From the NCBI RefSeq assembly GCF_002812205.1, contig NZ_NPEA01000005.1:124001-188000 (forward strand): DNA of 64,000 nt, read 5' to 3'. Source of the DNA: Leptospira neocaledonica (GTDB taxonomy: Bacteria; Spirochaetota; Leptospiria; Leptospirales; Leptospiraceae). Positions 17,990 through 27,232 of the stretch are shown one piece after another (the stretch's first letter is position 1; each line of letters begins with the position of its first letter). A model generated the notes under the pieces. It was not told where the DNA came from and ran no database searches. It was given only the letters and a program-made list of their open reading frames with translations. Both the position numbers and the translations under genes were made by a program.

Positions 17990-19006
17990 ATGATAGGTCT
18001 TGGAATAGAGACTAGCTGTGACGAAACCAGCCTAGGAATTGTAAAAGATGGGAAAGAATTACTTTCCCTCAAAATTTTTAGCCAGATAGACCTGCACAAA
18101 CCTTTTAGGGGGATTGTTCCCGAGATTGCTTCCCGTGCTCATCTGGAAAAGATCAATCCCTTACTTTCGGAAGTTTTAGAAGAATCTAAAATCGGACTTT
18201 CCGATCTTGACTATGTGGCTGTGACCAGATCTCCAGGTTTAACAGGTTCTCTTATGATTGGCGCACAATTAGCCAGGTCCATCCATGCGGTGTATGGAAC
18301 ACCTATCGTTCCGCTTTGTCATTTGCAGGCACATTTTGCCGTATTACATTTAGAAGATGTGGAACCTGTATTTCCTGTATTGGGTTTACTTCTTTCCGGT
18401 GGAAACTCCGCAATTTATAAGATTCCTCATTTTGGTACAATGGAAGTGGTGGGAGATACGATGGACGATGCCTTAGGAGAGGCATTCGATAAGGTGGCCG
18501 GTTTACTATCGTTGCCTTATCCCGGCGGACCTCCTATTGAAAAAGAAGCTTCCAAGTATACTCCAGGGCCAAAGGAAAAAGATCTTTTGCCTCCTTTGCT
18601 TAGGAACTTGGAGCAGGACCGCGTTGCATTTTCTTTTTCGGGTTTAAAAACTGCAGTTTCTCATTTGGTCGCAAAACAACCGGGACTTTCTACTCAGGCG
18701 GTATGTTATCATTTCCAAAAGACCGCATTCGAGCTTGTGGAAAGAAATCTAAAACGTGCGGTTTCTATTACAGGGATCAAAAGGGTCGTTGCAGGAGGAG
18801 GGGTCTTGGCGAATTCTACACTTCGTAACAGATTATCCCAATTCGCGGAAAAAAATTCCCTGGAATTTTTTTCTCCCCAAAAAAAGATCTACTGCACGGA
18901 TAACGGCGCGATGGTCGCCGCCCTCGGTTATTATCTATTTAAACAGGGATATTCTAAGAGTTTGGACTTTACCGTAAGTCCGGTAAGGCAGGAGACCTAT
19001 ATATGA
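17990..19006 (+). CDS. tsaD: tRNA N6-adenosine threonylcarbamoyltransferase
   Basis: 338 residues, the usual length. The ASKHA nucleotide-binding fold starts [14 protein letters not shown]; later come [36 protein letters not shown] and GGGVLANS. It transfers threonylcarbamoyl to A37 of ANN-decoding tRNAs with TsaB/TsaE. The metal-binding His111 and His115 are kept at the E. coli positions, but the motif reads HLQAH where most TsaD have H-x-E-G-H. It follows ctp by 4 bases and overlaps pssA by 4. Confidence 0.95.
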   Translation: MIGLGIETSCDETSLGIVKDGKELLSLKIFSQIDLHKPFRGIVPEIASRAHLEKINPLLSEVLEESKIGLSDLDYVAVTRSPGLTGSLMIGAQLARSIHAVYGTPIVPLCHLQAHFAVLHLEDVEPVFPVLGLLLSGGNSAIYKIPHFGTMEVVGDTMDDALGEAFDKVAGLLSLPYPGGPPIEKEASKYTPGPKEKDLLPPLLRNLEQDRVAFSFSGLKTAVSHLVAKQPGLSTQAVCYHFQKTAFELVERNLKRAVSITGIKRVVAGGGVLANSTLRNRLSQFAEKNSLEFFSPQKKIYCTDNGAMVAALGYYLFKQGYSKSLDFTVSPVRQETYI

Positions 19007-19761
19007 ATCGCAGGCTACATTGGATTCCAAATATGATCACTCTCGGAAACTTGAGTATGGGATTCGTTTCCATATTGATCGCTTCCGAGGCAACGGGTAA
19101 CGGACCTCAATCCTATATACTCTCCGGATTTTTTATCTTACTCGCAGCAATCTGCGACGGACTGGATGGAATGGTGGCAAGAGCCCTGGATGCAACTAGC
19201 GAACTCGGTGCTGACCTGGACAGTCTTGCGGATCTTACTGCATTCGGTATCGCACCTGGATTCCTTTTTTATAATATGGTTTTGAGCGAATACAAGATAG
19301 ACGTATTCGGAAAAGAGGATCTTTTTCCGATCGGAATGTTGATCGCTGCGATCTTCCCTGCTTGCGCGGCATATAGGTTAGCAAGATTTAATGTGGCTCA
19401 TGATCCTTCTTCTTTTACAGGGTTACCTTCTCCTATCGCAGGGATTACCATCGGCTTTCTTCCTATCTTTTTAGGAAAGGATCATACTCTTCCGCATTGG
19501 TTGGGAATTCCTCTCTTTGTTTTGATCGCTTTTTTAATGGTTTCTAATATTCGTTATGGAAAACCTCAGGTGGCGATTCGTTCCAAGCTAAGTCCGTTAC
19601 GTGCCGGTTTGATGCTTAGCGCCGCTTTGATCGCTTTGTTCTTCGTAGGATTTGCTCGTTGGCCTTGGCTTGTTTATGGACTGATCTGTCTTTATATCTT
19701 CTCCGGGATTTTGACTTTCCTCATCCATATTCTACAAGAGCTGAGAGTTAAACTGGACTGA
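19003..19761 (+). CDS. pssA: CDP-diacylglycerol--serine O-phosphatidyltransferase
   Basis: 252 residues with about seven membrane helices. The CDP-alcohol phosphotransferase signature is complete: [20 protein letters not shown] followed by DLDSLAD (D-G-x2-A-R-x8-G-x3-D-x3-D). It makes phosphatidylserine, the precursor of phosphatidylethanolamine, in the inner membrane. The N-terminal [13 protein letters not shown] is characteristic of PssA and separates it from PgsA. It starts inside the tsaD stop (ATGA). Confidence 0.92.
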   Translation: MNRRLHWIPNMITLGNLSMGFVSILIASEATGNGPQSYILSGFFILLAAICDGLDGMVARALDATSELGADLDSLADLTAFGIAPGFLFYNMVLSEYKIDVFGKEDLFPIGMLIAAIFPACAAYRLARFNVAHDPSSFTGLPSPIAGITIGFLPIFLGKDHTLPHWLGIPLFVLIAFLMVSNIRYGKPQVAIRSKLSPLRAGLMLSAALIALFFVGFARWPWLVYGLICLYIFSGILTFLIHILQELRVKLD

Positions 19762-19793
19762 AAGGAACATTTCTATTTTTTGGCTTAGCCTAA

Positions 19794-19898
19794 ATGGAAT
19801 CACTTTTCATAACTGATGCTCACTTCTCTTTTAAAAAAGATTGGACGATACTAAAAAAATCCAAGAGAATAAATGAAGTATGGATCAGGAAAAGCTAA
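19794..19898 (+). pseudogene. Possible remnant of a RelE/YafQ-type toxin
   Basis: A 34-codon frame from ATG at 19794 to TAA at 19896-19898 reads ITDAHFSFKKDWTILKKSK and then RINEVWIRKS. The F-x-K-D-W-x-x-L-K-K pattern is that of the N-terminus of RelE/YafQ/ParE toxins, which are normally about 90 residues. There is no ribosome site, and the frame runs into the start of the DUF433 gene. I read it as the truncated front of an older toxin gene; the stretch is short and could be chance. Confidence 0.3.
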
Positions 19899-20137
19899 TT
19901 AAAAGGATCACCTTCGATCCTAAAATTTTAGGTGGAAAGCCAATTGTTCGAGGTCGTAGATTAGCCGTTGAACATATCCTTGGAATGCTTGCAGCCGGGG
20001 ATACACCTGAACAGATTCTACAAGGTTATCCTTGGCTAGAATTGGACGATATACAGGCTTGCCTTGTTTACGCGCATCGAATAGTTTCCCATGAGAGAAT
20101 AGAAAATATTCCTACTGACTCAAGTCAAGTGGCGTGA
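19880..20137 (+). CDS. DUF433 antitoxin-like protein
   Basis: 85 residues matching DUF433 (VapB-like HTH): RITFDPKILGGKPIVRGRR is the classic opening, then VEHILGMLAAGDTPEQILQGYPWLELDDIQACL in family layout. Such proteins bind DNA as a small helix-turn-helix and act as antitoxins to the DUF5615 PIN-like protein. It overlaps that gene by 4 bases (GTGA). The pair forms a two-gene module in the spacer after pssA. Confidence 0.85.
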   Translation: MDQEKLIKRITFDPKILGGKPIVRGRRLAVEHILGMLAAGDTPEQILQGYPWLELDDIQACLVYAHRIVSHERIENIPTDSSQVA

Positions 20138-20490
20138 AAGTCTTATTGGACACCTGCGTATGGGGAGGAGTATTAAAAGAATTACTCTCGTCTGGAATCG
20201 ATGTGATTTGGATCGGCGAGTTCCATTCCGATCCAGGTGATGAAGAAATCCTCAAGTTTGCATTTGAACAGAAAAGAATCTTAATAACCTTAGATAAAGA
20301 CTTCGGAGAATTGGCGGTTGTCCGAAAAATCCCACATCATGGAATTGTTCGTTTGGTGAATCTTTCGACAAGCGAGCAAGTGAGAATTACCAAATACATA
20401 TTAGGTTTGCATGAAAAAGAATTATTTTCTGGTGCTATCATTACTGCATCGGCAAACAAGCTAAGATTACGATTGCCGGACTTTTCATAA
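20134..20490 (+). CDS. DUF5615 PIN-like protein (putative toxin)
   Basis: 118 residues from a GTG that overlaps the DUF433 stop. The family opening KVLLDTCVW carries Asp6. The central segment DEEILKFAFEQKRILITLDKD then DFGEL has the acidic residues of the Mut7-C/PIN-like fold, and GIVRL follows. Partner genes of DUF433 type are often annotated as antitoxins. RNase activity of this family is inferred, not shown by the sequence. Confidence 0.82.
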   Translation: MKVLLDTCVWGGVLKELLSSGIDVIWIGEFHSDPGDEEILKFAFEQKRILITLDKDFGELAVVRKIPHHGIVRLVNLSTSEQVRITKYILGLHEKELFSGAIITASANKLRLRLPDFS

Positions 20491-20519
20491 AGATAGCTTC
20501 CGACAATCTATACAGTCTT

Positions 20520-21818
20520 TCAATCGAAGACCGGAATATATACCTGAAATCTCATACTCAAACCGTCTCCTTTACCTTCTTTCTCTCTTGTATGGCGAAT
20601 ATGAATTGAAAAATAAGGATGAAAGATACGTAAGAAAGAATAAAAAGATTTATCAGTTACTACTAAACCTGTTTCTTCCGGAGTGATTGATTCTTCTGCG
20701 AATGCTGGATATAAATTTTTTTCTTCCGCATAGATAAGACTCGAGTAAATCTTCCAATTTTTACCTAAGGAGATTTGTAGACCTGCTTCTGTGAGTTTAT
20801 CTCCGTTCTTTCTCCACTCCTGCCCGAGCTCCCACCTCCAAAATTTTTTCTGATAAGCTATGTATAAACCTTTTCCAAAAACCCAAGAAGAATGATCCGA
20901 AAAATGATAGGCTCTGGCTTGAGCTAAAATTGCAAACCATGGAAATTCTAAAATTTCCATCCTGCCCAAAACGGACTCCGCAGAGTAGATTTCTTTTCCA
21001 TCGTAAGAATATCGACTAGATTCTGCGAATTGTAACCTTCTATAAGGCCCTGGTTCCCAAACAAATCTGAATAATTCCGCTTTTTCTTCCAGATCTGTTC
21101 TTTCCGAAAGCTGGAATAATTGTCCTGCTCTTCCTCTAAACCCCGAGGCAAAAATTCTTTTGTCCTTCTCTTTATCCGACCAAGAAGCGGATACAATTCC
21201 CTGAGCATCCGCCTTAGTCCCGAAAATTTCAGTCCTAAACCAGTATGGCCTTTTTTCGGATTTTCTTTCTTCGGAGGAGGGAAATTCAAAAAGTACAAAT
21301 CCTTCTTTCGTTTGGGGAGAATACGCAAGTTCCAGATAATTTTTGTAGGGTTTGAAGAAGAATCCAGGTCGTTTATCCGCAGAGTTCTCTGCATAATAAG
21401 TTCCTAATATACTTTCTCCGAATTTTAGCCCTAAAAATCCGGTCCTAACGGTTGGCTGTTCCAAAAACCAGAAGGAGGAAAAATCGAATTTTTCTCTTAA
21501 AAAGAAAAAATGATTTAAGGGTCTAAATCGATTTCCATAAGAAAGATAAATATTCTTATTCTCGAATAGATAAGAACCTAAATAGATATCTCCTCTTTTT
21601 TCCAAAAATACTTTATGTTTAGCGCATTCTCCTTCCGGAAAGACCAAAACTAAATTTTTTAGACAAACTTCTCCGCGGAGCCATACAGTCTCTTGTCTCT
21701 TTGTATAATACCTGGAATCATATCCTGAAAAAGAAACTCCTGTAGAAAAAGGAGAAGGAATATTTTCCGCAGAAAGAATATTCGAAAAAAGGAATAGTAT
21801 CAGAAGAGATTTTTTCAT
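20520..21818 (-). CDS. Hypothetical exported protein, outer-membrane beta-barrel-like
   Basis: 432 residues with a clear signal peptide (KKSLLILFLFSNILSA, cleavage after about 17). The mature part has no further hydrophobic helix and shows many short alternating aromatic/polar strands (for example VFGKGLYIAYQKKFWRWELG) ending QVYIPVFD, which fits an outer-membrane beta-barrel. I do not recognise the family. It is directly abutted (0 bases apart) by the exported protein gene upstream, so the two are translated together. Confidence 0.6.
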   Translation of the reverse strand: MKKSLLILFLFSNILSAENIPSPFSTGVSFSGYDSRYYTKRQETVWLRGEVCLKNLVLVFPEGECAKHKVFLEKRGDIYLGSYLFENKNIYLSYGNRFRPLNHFFFLREKFDFSSFWFLEQPTVRTGFLGLKFGESILGTYYAENSADKRPGFFFKPYKNYLELAYSPQTKEGFVLFEFPSSEERKSEKRPYWFRTEIFGTKADAQGIVSASWSDKEKDKRIFASGFRGRAGQLFQLSERTDLEEKAELFRFVWEPGPYRRLQFAESSRYSYDGKEIYSAESVLGRMEILEFPWFAILAQARAYHFSDHSSWVFGKGLYIAYQKKFWRWELGQEWRKNGDKLTEAGLQISLGKNWKIYSSLIYAEEKNLYPAFAEESITPEETGLVVTDKSFYSFLRIFHPYFSIHIRHTREKEGKGDGLSMRFQVYIPVFD

Positions 21819-22685
21819 TTAAAAATCCCTTTTGGTGGAGATCAGTTTTTTAATTTTTCTTCTTTTAGGTTCCGGCAGCGAATCTAAATAGGTTTCAAAT
21901 TTTTTGGCAGGACCTTTGGAAAGAGACGATATGGAAATAGATTCCTGTAAGGAAAATCCAAGTCTCAAAATCTCTTCCGTTTCGAGAGAAGGAAATATAT
22001 TGGTTCTTTCGACGGGTATCTGGACCGGAGCTGTGGATTTGTGACCTTCTTCTTTTTTTAAAAATGGAGAATATCCAAGATCGATGAGTCCGATCGGATC
22101 GTTTTCCGATTCGAATCCTTCTATCTGTCCTAAAAATCCATCCCAGTTCCAATAGGCTCCGACGGAAATCCTATCTTCAAAATCTAAAGTGTTGTTTTTA
22201 ATCCTCTCGAAACCTAAACCGATCCTGAATTCAGAATCGTTAGAAGAGTTAAGTAAGATCCCTAAAGAATTTTCTTCCTGGCTCTTTCTTCCGAAAAGAT
22301 CCCAGCTAAGCTTGGAACCGTAGATCCCAAGAGAAGTAAAATAAGAAGAAGGTTCCGAACCTTCTCTCCCGAATCTAAATCGAAAACCTAAATTGTGACT
22401 TAGTTCTATTTGATAACCTAAGGTAATTGTTTCGAAAAATTTTCCTTCTTTGTTCCGACCGGTGCGAACATAGGAGAGTCTGTACTCTTCTTTCGAACCG
22501 AATGAGTATGGGAGCTGGAGAGAAATTCCGGAGAGTGGAACTTCTCCTTTTTCATATATTCCAAAAAAGGATATTTCTCCTCCGTTCCACCAAGGACGAA
22601 ACCAGACCTCTGCGGGTATGTTTTGATCGGATCCAAAAACAAAAGCGCTGGGGAGAAGAAGGATTACTAAATGTAGGAACCTCAT
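21819..22685 (-). CDS. Hypothetical exported protein
   Basis: 288 residues with a signal peptide (FLHLVILLLPSAFVFGS). The first 200 residues are strand-rich with alternating aromatic residues (SFGSKEEYRLSYVRTG, TITLGYQIELSHNLGFRFRFG), like a half-barrel or surface beta protein; the last 60 are basic and helical, ending SLPEPKRRKIKKLISTKRDF. Family unknown. It is first of a two-gene unit with the downstream barrel-like protein, which suggests a shared envelope role. Confidence 0.55.
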   Translation of the reverse strand: MRFLHLVILLLPSAFVFGSDQNIPAEVWFRPWWNGGEISFFGIYEKGEVPLSGISLQLPYSFGSKEEYRLSYVRTGRNKEGKFFETITLGYQIELSHNLGFRFRFGREGSEPSSYFTSLGIYGSKLSWDLFGRKSQEENSLGILLNSSNDSEFRIGLGFERIKNNTLDFEDRISVGAYWNWDGFLGQIEGFESENDPIGLIDLGYSPFLKKEEGHKSTAPVQIPVERTNIFPSLETEEILRLGFSLQESISISSLSKGPAKKFETYLDSLPEPKRRKIKKLISTKRDF

Positions 22686-22867
22686 TCCCGAGACGGGTCC
22701 AACTTTAGAAGGGTTGAGTGCGATTTTTAAGGGTTTGGGCTAATTTTTTCTAAAATGAAACCCAGTTGAACTCAGGATTTGTCCGGGCCAGGGGTAGAAT
22801 GGATCTTGTGAGTGAGAAAGTGTCGGGCAGATATCCGGAAATTTCTCTAAAAAAATACGGTAAACGC

Positions 22868-22896
22868 TTGACGGTAGCTATAAATACGTTTAGTAT
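22868..22896 (+). promoter_or_regulatory. Sigma-70-like promoter with flanking CGTTTA repeats
   Basis: TTGACG (22868-22873) and TAGTAT (22891-22896) are 17 bases apart, the best promoter match in this spacer, about 75 bases ahead of the small gene at 22973. CGTTTAGTA occurs at 22887-22895 and again at 22906-22914, and its inverse TAAACG at 22861-22866, so a regulator may bind over the -10. Confidence 0.5.
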
Positions 22897-22972
22897 ATTA
22901 ATAACCGTTTAGTAGATTATTGGTGTAAAAATTTCAATTTATGTCGTCTAACTAGGCGAGGGAGAGAAAGTT

Positions 22973-23197
22973 ATGATGATTCGATCTCTACAAGATTCAG
23001 GTGCTTACGAGAGAAACCGTAAAGGTCTCGCTGGAGCGGGGTTCGATTGGAGGGAAAAAGTTCGTTCTTCTGAACCGAACTCTAAGACCTTCGCGGATTA
23101 TTTGGAAGAATCTTTCCAAGGGGACTTGGTCCAGGATGGAAATTGGTTCTCTGAAACACTTTCCGAGCTAAGCAAGAAGAACCTGAGAAAAATTTAA
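22973..23197 (+). CDS. Small hypothetical protein upstream of radC
   Basis: 74 residues, soluble and charged, with no signal or membrane segment (for example SLQDSGAYERNRKGLAGAGF and ADYLEESFQG). GAGGGAGAG lies 5-13 bases ahead of the ATG, a strong ribosome site, and a good promoter precedes it, so it is probably real. It ends 2 bases before the TTG start of radC, so the two are co-transcribed. I do not recognise it. Confidence 0.6.
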   Translation: MMIRSLQDSGAYERNRKGLAGAGFDWREKVRSSEPNSKTFADYLEESFQGDLVQDGNWFSETLSELSKKNLRKI

Positions 23198-23199
23198 AC

Positions 23200-23871
23200 T
23201 TGGCTGAGCGTTGGGGCTCGGGCCTGGATCCTAGATCCCGTATCTTTCACGATGCGGAAGGTCTAGAAGACTGGGAACTGATTGCCGTTCTTTTGGGTAA
23301 AGGGAGCAGGGGACTTCCTATCGAAGATCTCAGCCGAGATATCCTAAAAAATTCCAGAGGTTTGGGAGGACTTCTCTCATCCAATATTCCTAGAAATTTT
23401 CGTATTAACGGTTTGGGTAGGGCAAAGATCTCTACCTTACTAGCTGCTTTAGAGCTTGCCAAAAGACTTAAATACAAATCGATCCGAATGAGGGGCTATA
23501 ACCCGACTACACTTTCTTCTTATCTACAGGGTTTATTCTCCCCATTAAAAAGAGAATGTTTTGTCCTAGCGACTATCTCTCCCGCGGGAGATCTTTTAAG
23601 AGTGGAGATCGTTTCCAAAGGAAGTTTGGAAGAAGTAGGAGTCCTTCCCAGGGATTTGGTCCGGATTGTACTGAATGACGAGGCTTCTCAAGCGATCCTA
23701 GCTCATAATCATCCTGGCATGATCTGTTATCCCAGCCAAGAAGATTGGGAGGTCTATTTCCACTTAAAGGATCTACTGGGCAATTTGGACGTAGAGCTCT
23801 TGGACCATTGGATTTTTGGAATTGACGGGATCTTTTCCTGCAAACAATCTACTCGACTAGAAGAGAACTGA
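23200..23871 (+). CDS. radC: RadC/JAB-domain protein (UPF0758)
   Basis: 223 residues from a TTG start. The N-terminal helix-hairpin-helix region is at about 24-80 (GLGRAKISTLLAALELAKR) and the JAB/MPN-like domain at 100-220. The zinc site reads AHNHPGMICYPSQED with His169, His171 and Asp182; the usual H-N-H-P-S-G becomes HNHPGM. The family is linked to DNA repair only by name and its catalytic role is uncertain. It is downstream of the 74-residue gene in one transcript. Confidence 0.88.
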   Translation: MAERWGSGLDPRSRIFHDAEGLEDWELIAVLLGKGSRGLPIEDLSRDILKNSRGLGGLLSSNIPRNFRINGLGRAKISTLLAALELAKRLKYKSIRMRGYNPTTLSSYLQGLFSPLKRECFVLATISPAGDLLRVEIVSKGSLEEVGVLPRDLVRIVLNDEASQAILAHNHPGMICYPSQEDWEVYFHLKDLLGNLDVELLDHWIFGIDGIFSCKQSTRLEEN

Positions 23872-23909
23872 TCTATTTCTCCTCTTAAATTCCAATCTTA
23901 GGTTATAGA

Positions 23910-24680
23910 GTGACCTCTTTCGTTTTTTTGCGTAATCTCAGAATTTTATCCGTTCTTGTCAGACGGGATTATGCATTGCAGTACGCAGGTTCCGCATTGG
24001 GCCTGACGTGGATGTTTCTACAAAACGTAAGTCTTATCCTTATCTATACCGTCGTATTCTATTTTATAGGTATTAGATCCCAGGGTGAAAATTCCATAGA
24101 ATATTTTTCTAATGTACTCAGCGGACTTTTGTTTTGGATACCTCTCCAGGAATATCTGATCAGAGGAACCGGAATTCTAACGGACAATAGGCAATTGATT
24201 AAAAGATCTCCTCTTGGCCCTGAAATTTTCCTTTGGATTCCTTTTGTGCAGTTTTTATTGCATTGGGCAGTGACTTCTATCCCGATCTTTATCTTTTTGG
24301 GTTGGGCAGGCAAGCTTGGGATCTGGAGTTTACCTCTATCTTTTCTGTCCATGTTTTGCACCGGATTATTTTTAGCCTGCCTTCAAAGTTATCTAGCAAG
24401 AGTGAATATTATTCTAAGAGATATTTCTCCTTTGGTAAGGCTATTGACCCAATTTTTATTTTGGGGATTACCAATTCTTTATGAGTCCAAAGGTATTTTA
24501 GGAAAATTGAATGTGTTTAATCCGTTCTTCTTCCCTTTGGAAATTTTTAGATCCGCATTGCTTGCTGGATATGAATCGAAGGCTGGGATTTTGGACTTTC
24601 TTCCTTTTATAGGAATTTTTCTCGGGATTTTTCTATTAAGCCGTACTAAACTAAATCAAATAGTGTTGGATCACCTTTGA
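23910..24680 (+). CDS. ABC-2 polysaccharide export permease (Wzm type)
   Basis: 256 residues with six membrane helices. The start VLVRRDYALQYAGSALGLTW is the amphipathic helix and first TM of Wzm/TagG permeases, and the tail FNPFFFPLEIFRSALLAG is the family's last coupling region. With the overlapping Wzt ATPase it exports an O-antigen or capsule chain across the inner membrane. It starts at GTG. The Wzt start TTGA overlaps its stop by 4 bases. Confidence 0.88.
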   Translation: MTSFVFLRNLRILSVLVRRDYALQYAGSALGLTWMFLQNVSLILIYTVVFYFIGIRSQGENSIEYFSNVLSGLLFWIPLQEYLIRGTGILTDNRQLIKRSPLGPEIFLWIPFVQFLLHWAVTSIPIFIFLGWAGKLGIWSLPLSFLSMFCTGLFLACLQSYLARVNIILRDISPLVRLLTQFLFWGLPILYESKGILGKLNVFNPFFFPLEIFRSALLAGYESKAGILDFLPFIGIFLGIFLLSRTKLNQIVLDHL

Positions 24681-25879
24681 TCAGGATAGAGAATATTTCC
24701 AAGACCTACCAAGGTTATAGTAAACCTTGGAATAGACTCTTAAGCGCTGCGACCTTCGGTTATTTCGGCTTGGATGTAAAATACAAGGCATTAGATGGGA
24801 TTTCTTTTTCCGCGGAGAAGGGAGAAGTGATCGGTATCATCGGTCGCAATGGCGCGGGAAAATCCACGTTACTCAAATTATTGACCGGAGTTTCCAAAGT
24901 GGATTCCGGAAAATTAGAGAAGAAGGGGACTATTCGTTCTATCTTAGAATTGGGTGTCGGTTTTAATCCTGAACTTTCCGGAGAGGAAAACTTATATTAT
25001 AACGGTTTGGTTTGGGGATTGGATCCTGAGGAACTTATCCGATCCTCCGAAGAAATTTTTCGTTTTTCCGGTTTGTCTGAATTTCGCAAAAGCCCTTTAA
25101 AAAATTATTCTTCCGGAATGACTATGAGATTGGGATTTGCACTCGCGACTGCAAAACGCCCGGATATCTTGATTGTTGACGAGGCTTTGGCTGTAGGTGA
25201 CGCAAGCTTTCAGCAAAAAAGTTTAAATAGATTCCGCAAGTTTTCGGAAGAAGGAACTCTAACTTTGATCGTTAGCCATGATCTTGAACTTTTAAAATCT
25301 GTCTGCACTCGACTTCTTGTTTTAGAAAAAGGGAAATTGGTATTCGACGGAGATCCGATAGACGGTTTTAGAGAATATATGCAGATCATTGCATCTTCTT
25401 CTTTGGAAGGAAACACAAAGATCCTAGATAAGGATTCTCTGGTCGAGTCTTTGGATGTGGAGATCCAATACGCAGGTAAATCTAATCCTTCTATTCTGCC
25501 TGTGGGCGCCGAGATATTATTGAGAGTGGTCGCGTCATTTCGCTCTTCTCTGGAAGATCTTACCGTCGGTTTTCATATTGATGATCATCGAGGGATCCGT
25601 GTTTTCGGAACGAATACATTTCATATAGGCGGGCGCCAAAAAGATCTAAAGCAGAAGGAACCCGTTCGGATTGATTTTCGTTTTCCGATGAATCTTTCTC
25701 CGGGCAAATACTCATTGGGGATCGCATTACATTCAGGTGAAAGTCATGCGGAAGGTTCCTATCTTTGGAAGGATGGGGTTCTGCAATTCGAGTTGGAAAG
25801 ATTAGATGTTCCAAAGTTTGAAGGGGCGGCTTGGATCCCGGTCAAAGTAGAGGCGAAAAAAGGGGATTTCTCGGGATAA
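24677..25879 (+). CDS. ABC transporter ATP-binding protein with substrate-binding tail (Wzt type)
   Basis: 400 residues from a TTG start. Walker A is GIIGRNGAGKSTLLKL, the signature YSSGMTMRLGFALA, Walker B DILIVDEALAVGD and the H loop LIVSHD; this is the TagH/Wzt type. Residues about 250-395 form an extra beta-rich domain (VGAEILLRVVASFRSS, VGFHIDDHRGIRVFGTNT) like Wzt-C, which recognises the modified end of the glycan before export. No glycosyltransferases are next to it; ugd follows by 42 bases. Confidence 0.9.
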   Translation: MIRIENISKTYQGYSKPWNRLLSAATFGYFGLDVKYKALDGISFSAEKGEVIGIIGRNGAGKSTLLKLLTGVSKVDSGKLEKKGTIRSILELGVGFNPELSGEENLYYNGLVWGLDPEELIRSSEEIFRFSGLSEFRKSPLKNYSSGMTMRLGFALATAKRPDILIVDEALAVGDASFQQKSLNRFRKFSEEGTLTLIVSHDLELLKSVCTRLLVLEKGKLVFDGDPIDGFREYMQIIASSSLEGNTKILDKDSLVESLDVEIQYAGKSNPSILPVGAEILLRVVASFRSSLEDLTVGFHIDDHRGIRVFGTNTFHIGGRQKDLKQKEPVRIDFRFPMNLSPGKYSLGIALHSGESHAEGSYLWKDGVLQFELERLDVPKFEGAAWIPVKVEAKKGDFSG

Positions 25880-25921
25880 ATTCCTTCCCAGCCTTCCCTT
25901 TGAAAGGATTCTGGTTTCCGT

Positions 25922-27232
25922 ATGAAAGTTTGCGTAATTGGAAGCGGCTATGTGGGCCTTGTGGCCGGAGCTTGCTTTGCGGAATATGGAAATCATGTGA
26001 TCTGCGTGGATAAGGACTCTAAAAAAATAGAGGACTTGAAAAAAGGAATCATACCTATTTACGAACCTGGTTTGTCAGAATTGGTTTTGAATAACCATAA
26101 AGAGAACCGACTGGGTTTCAGTACTTCTATCCAAGAAGGAGTAGAAGGCTCAGAAATCATTTTTATCGCGGTTGGAACTCCAACATCCGAAGACGGATCC
26201 GCGGATTTGAGTGCAGTATTCGCGGTGGCGGAACAAATCGGAAAATCCATCAACGGTTATAAGGTAATCGTGGATAAATCCACCGTTCCTGTAGGAACTG
26301 CGGCTAAAGTAAGGGAAATTATTTCCAAAAACACCAAACATGAATTCGACGTGGTCTCCAATCCTGAGTTCTTAAAGGAAGGCGCTGCAATCGATGACTT
26401 CATGAGGCCTGAAAGAGTTGTGATCGGTGCTGATAGCGAAAGAGCCGGAGAGCTTGTTGCACAACTTTACGCCCCATTCGTATTGAATGGAAATCCTATT
26501 ATCAAAATGGGAACCGTTTCTGCAGAGCTAACTAAATACGCATGTAACGCATTCTTAGCAACCAAGATCTCCTTTGCAAACGAGATCGCAAACTTATGCG
26601 AAACTGTGGGTGCAGATTACGAAGACGTAAGAAAAGGAATGGGAACCGATTCCAGGATCGGACGCCAATTTTTATATGCCGGAATCGGTTACGGTGGTTC
26701 TTGTTTTCCTAAAGACGTTCGTGCATTGATCCGCACTTCTGAAAATTTTTCCTCTTCTTTGAGAATTATAAGAGAAGTGGAAAGAGTGAATGAGGATCAG
26801 AAGGTCCGTTTATTCACAAAGATAGAGGACTTCTTCGGGAAAGGTCAGATCAAAGGAAAAACTTTTGCAGTTTGGGGACTTGCATTCAAGCCGGGCACAG
26901 ACGATATGAGAGAAGCTCCCTCCATTCCTTTATTATTAAAATTGCATGAAGAAGGCGCTAAGATCAAGGCATTCGATCCTGTTGCAAAAGAAACTTCAGA
27001 ATACTATTTTAAAGATAAGATAGATTATGCGAAAGACGCGTATGACGCGTTGGAAGGTGCGGATGCACTCCTTCTTCTTACAGAATGGAGAGAATTCAGA
27101 GAACCTGATTTTTCCAGAATTAAAAAATTAATGAAAGGTCATGTGATCTTTGACGGTAGAAATCAATATCGTCCGGACCATATGAAAAAAGAAGGATTCA
27201 AATACTTCTCGATAGGTAAAAAAGCAGTTTAA
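25922..27232 (+). CDS. ugd: UDP-glucose 6-dehydrogenase
   Basis: 436 residues of the UDP-glucose/GDP-mannose dehydrogenase family. It opens with the NAD-binding VCVIGSGYVGLVAGACFAEY, has VDKSTVPVGT, the helix hub ELTKYACNAFLATKISFANE, the catalytic Cys in GYGGSCFPKD and the C-terminal WGLAFKPGTDDMREAPS. It oxidises UDP-glucose to UDP-glucuronate, a capsule or LPS precursor. It follows the Wzm/Wzt exporter on the same strand and overlaps the convergent thioredoxin gene by 4 bases. Confidence 0.93.
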   Translation: MKVCVIGSGYVGLVAGACFAEYGNHVICVDKDSKKIEDLKKGIIPIYEPGLSELVLNNHKENRLGFSTSIQEGVEGSEIIFIAVGTPTSEDGSADLSAVFAVAEQIGKSINGYKVIVDKSTVPVGTAAKVREIISKNTKHEFDVVSNPEFLKEGAAIDDFMRPERVVIGADSERAGELVAQLYAPFVLNGNPIIKMGTVSAELTKYACNAFLATKISFANEIANLCETVGADYEDVRKGMGTDSRIGRQFLYAGIGYGGSCFPKDVRALIRTSENFSSSLRIIREVERVNEDQKVRLFTKIEDFFGKGQIKGKTFAVWGLAFKPGTDDMREAPSIPLLLKLHEEGAKIKAFDPVAKETSEYYFKDKIDYAKDAYDALEGADALLLLTEWREFREPDFSRIKKLMKGHVIFDGRNQYRPDHMKKEGFKYFSIGKKAV

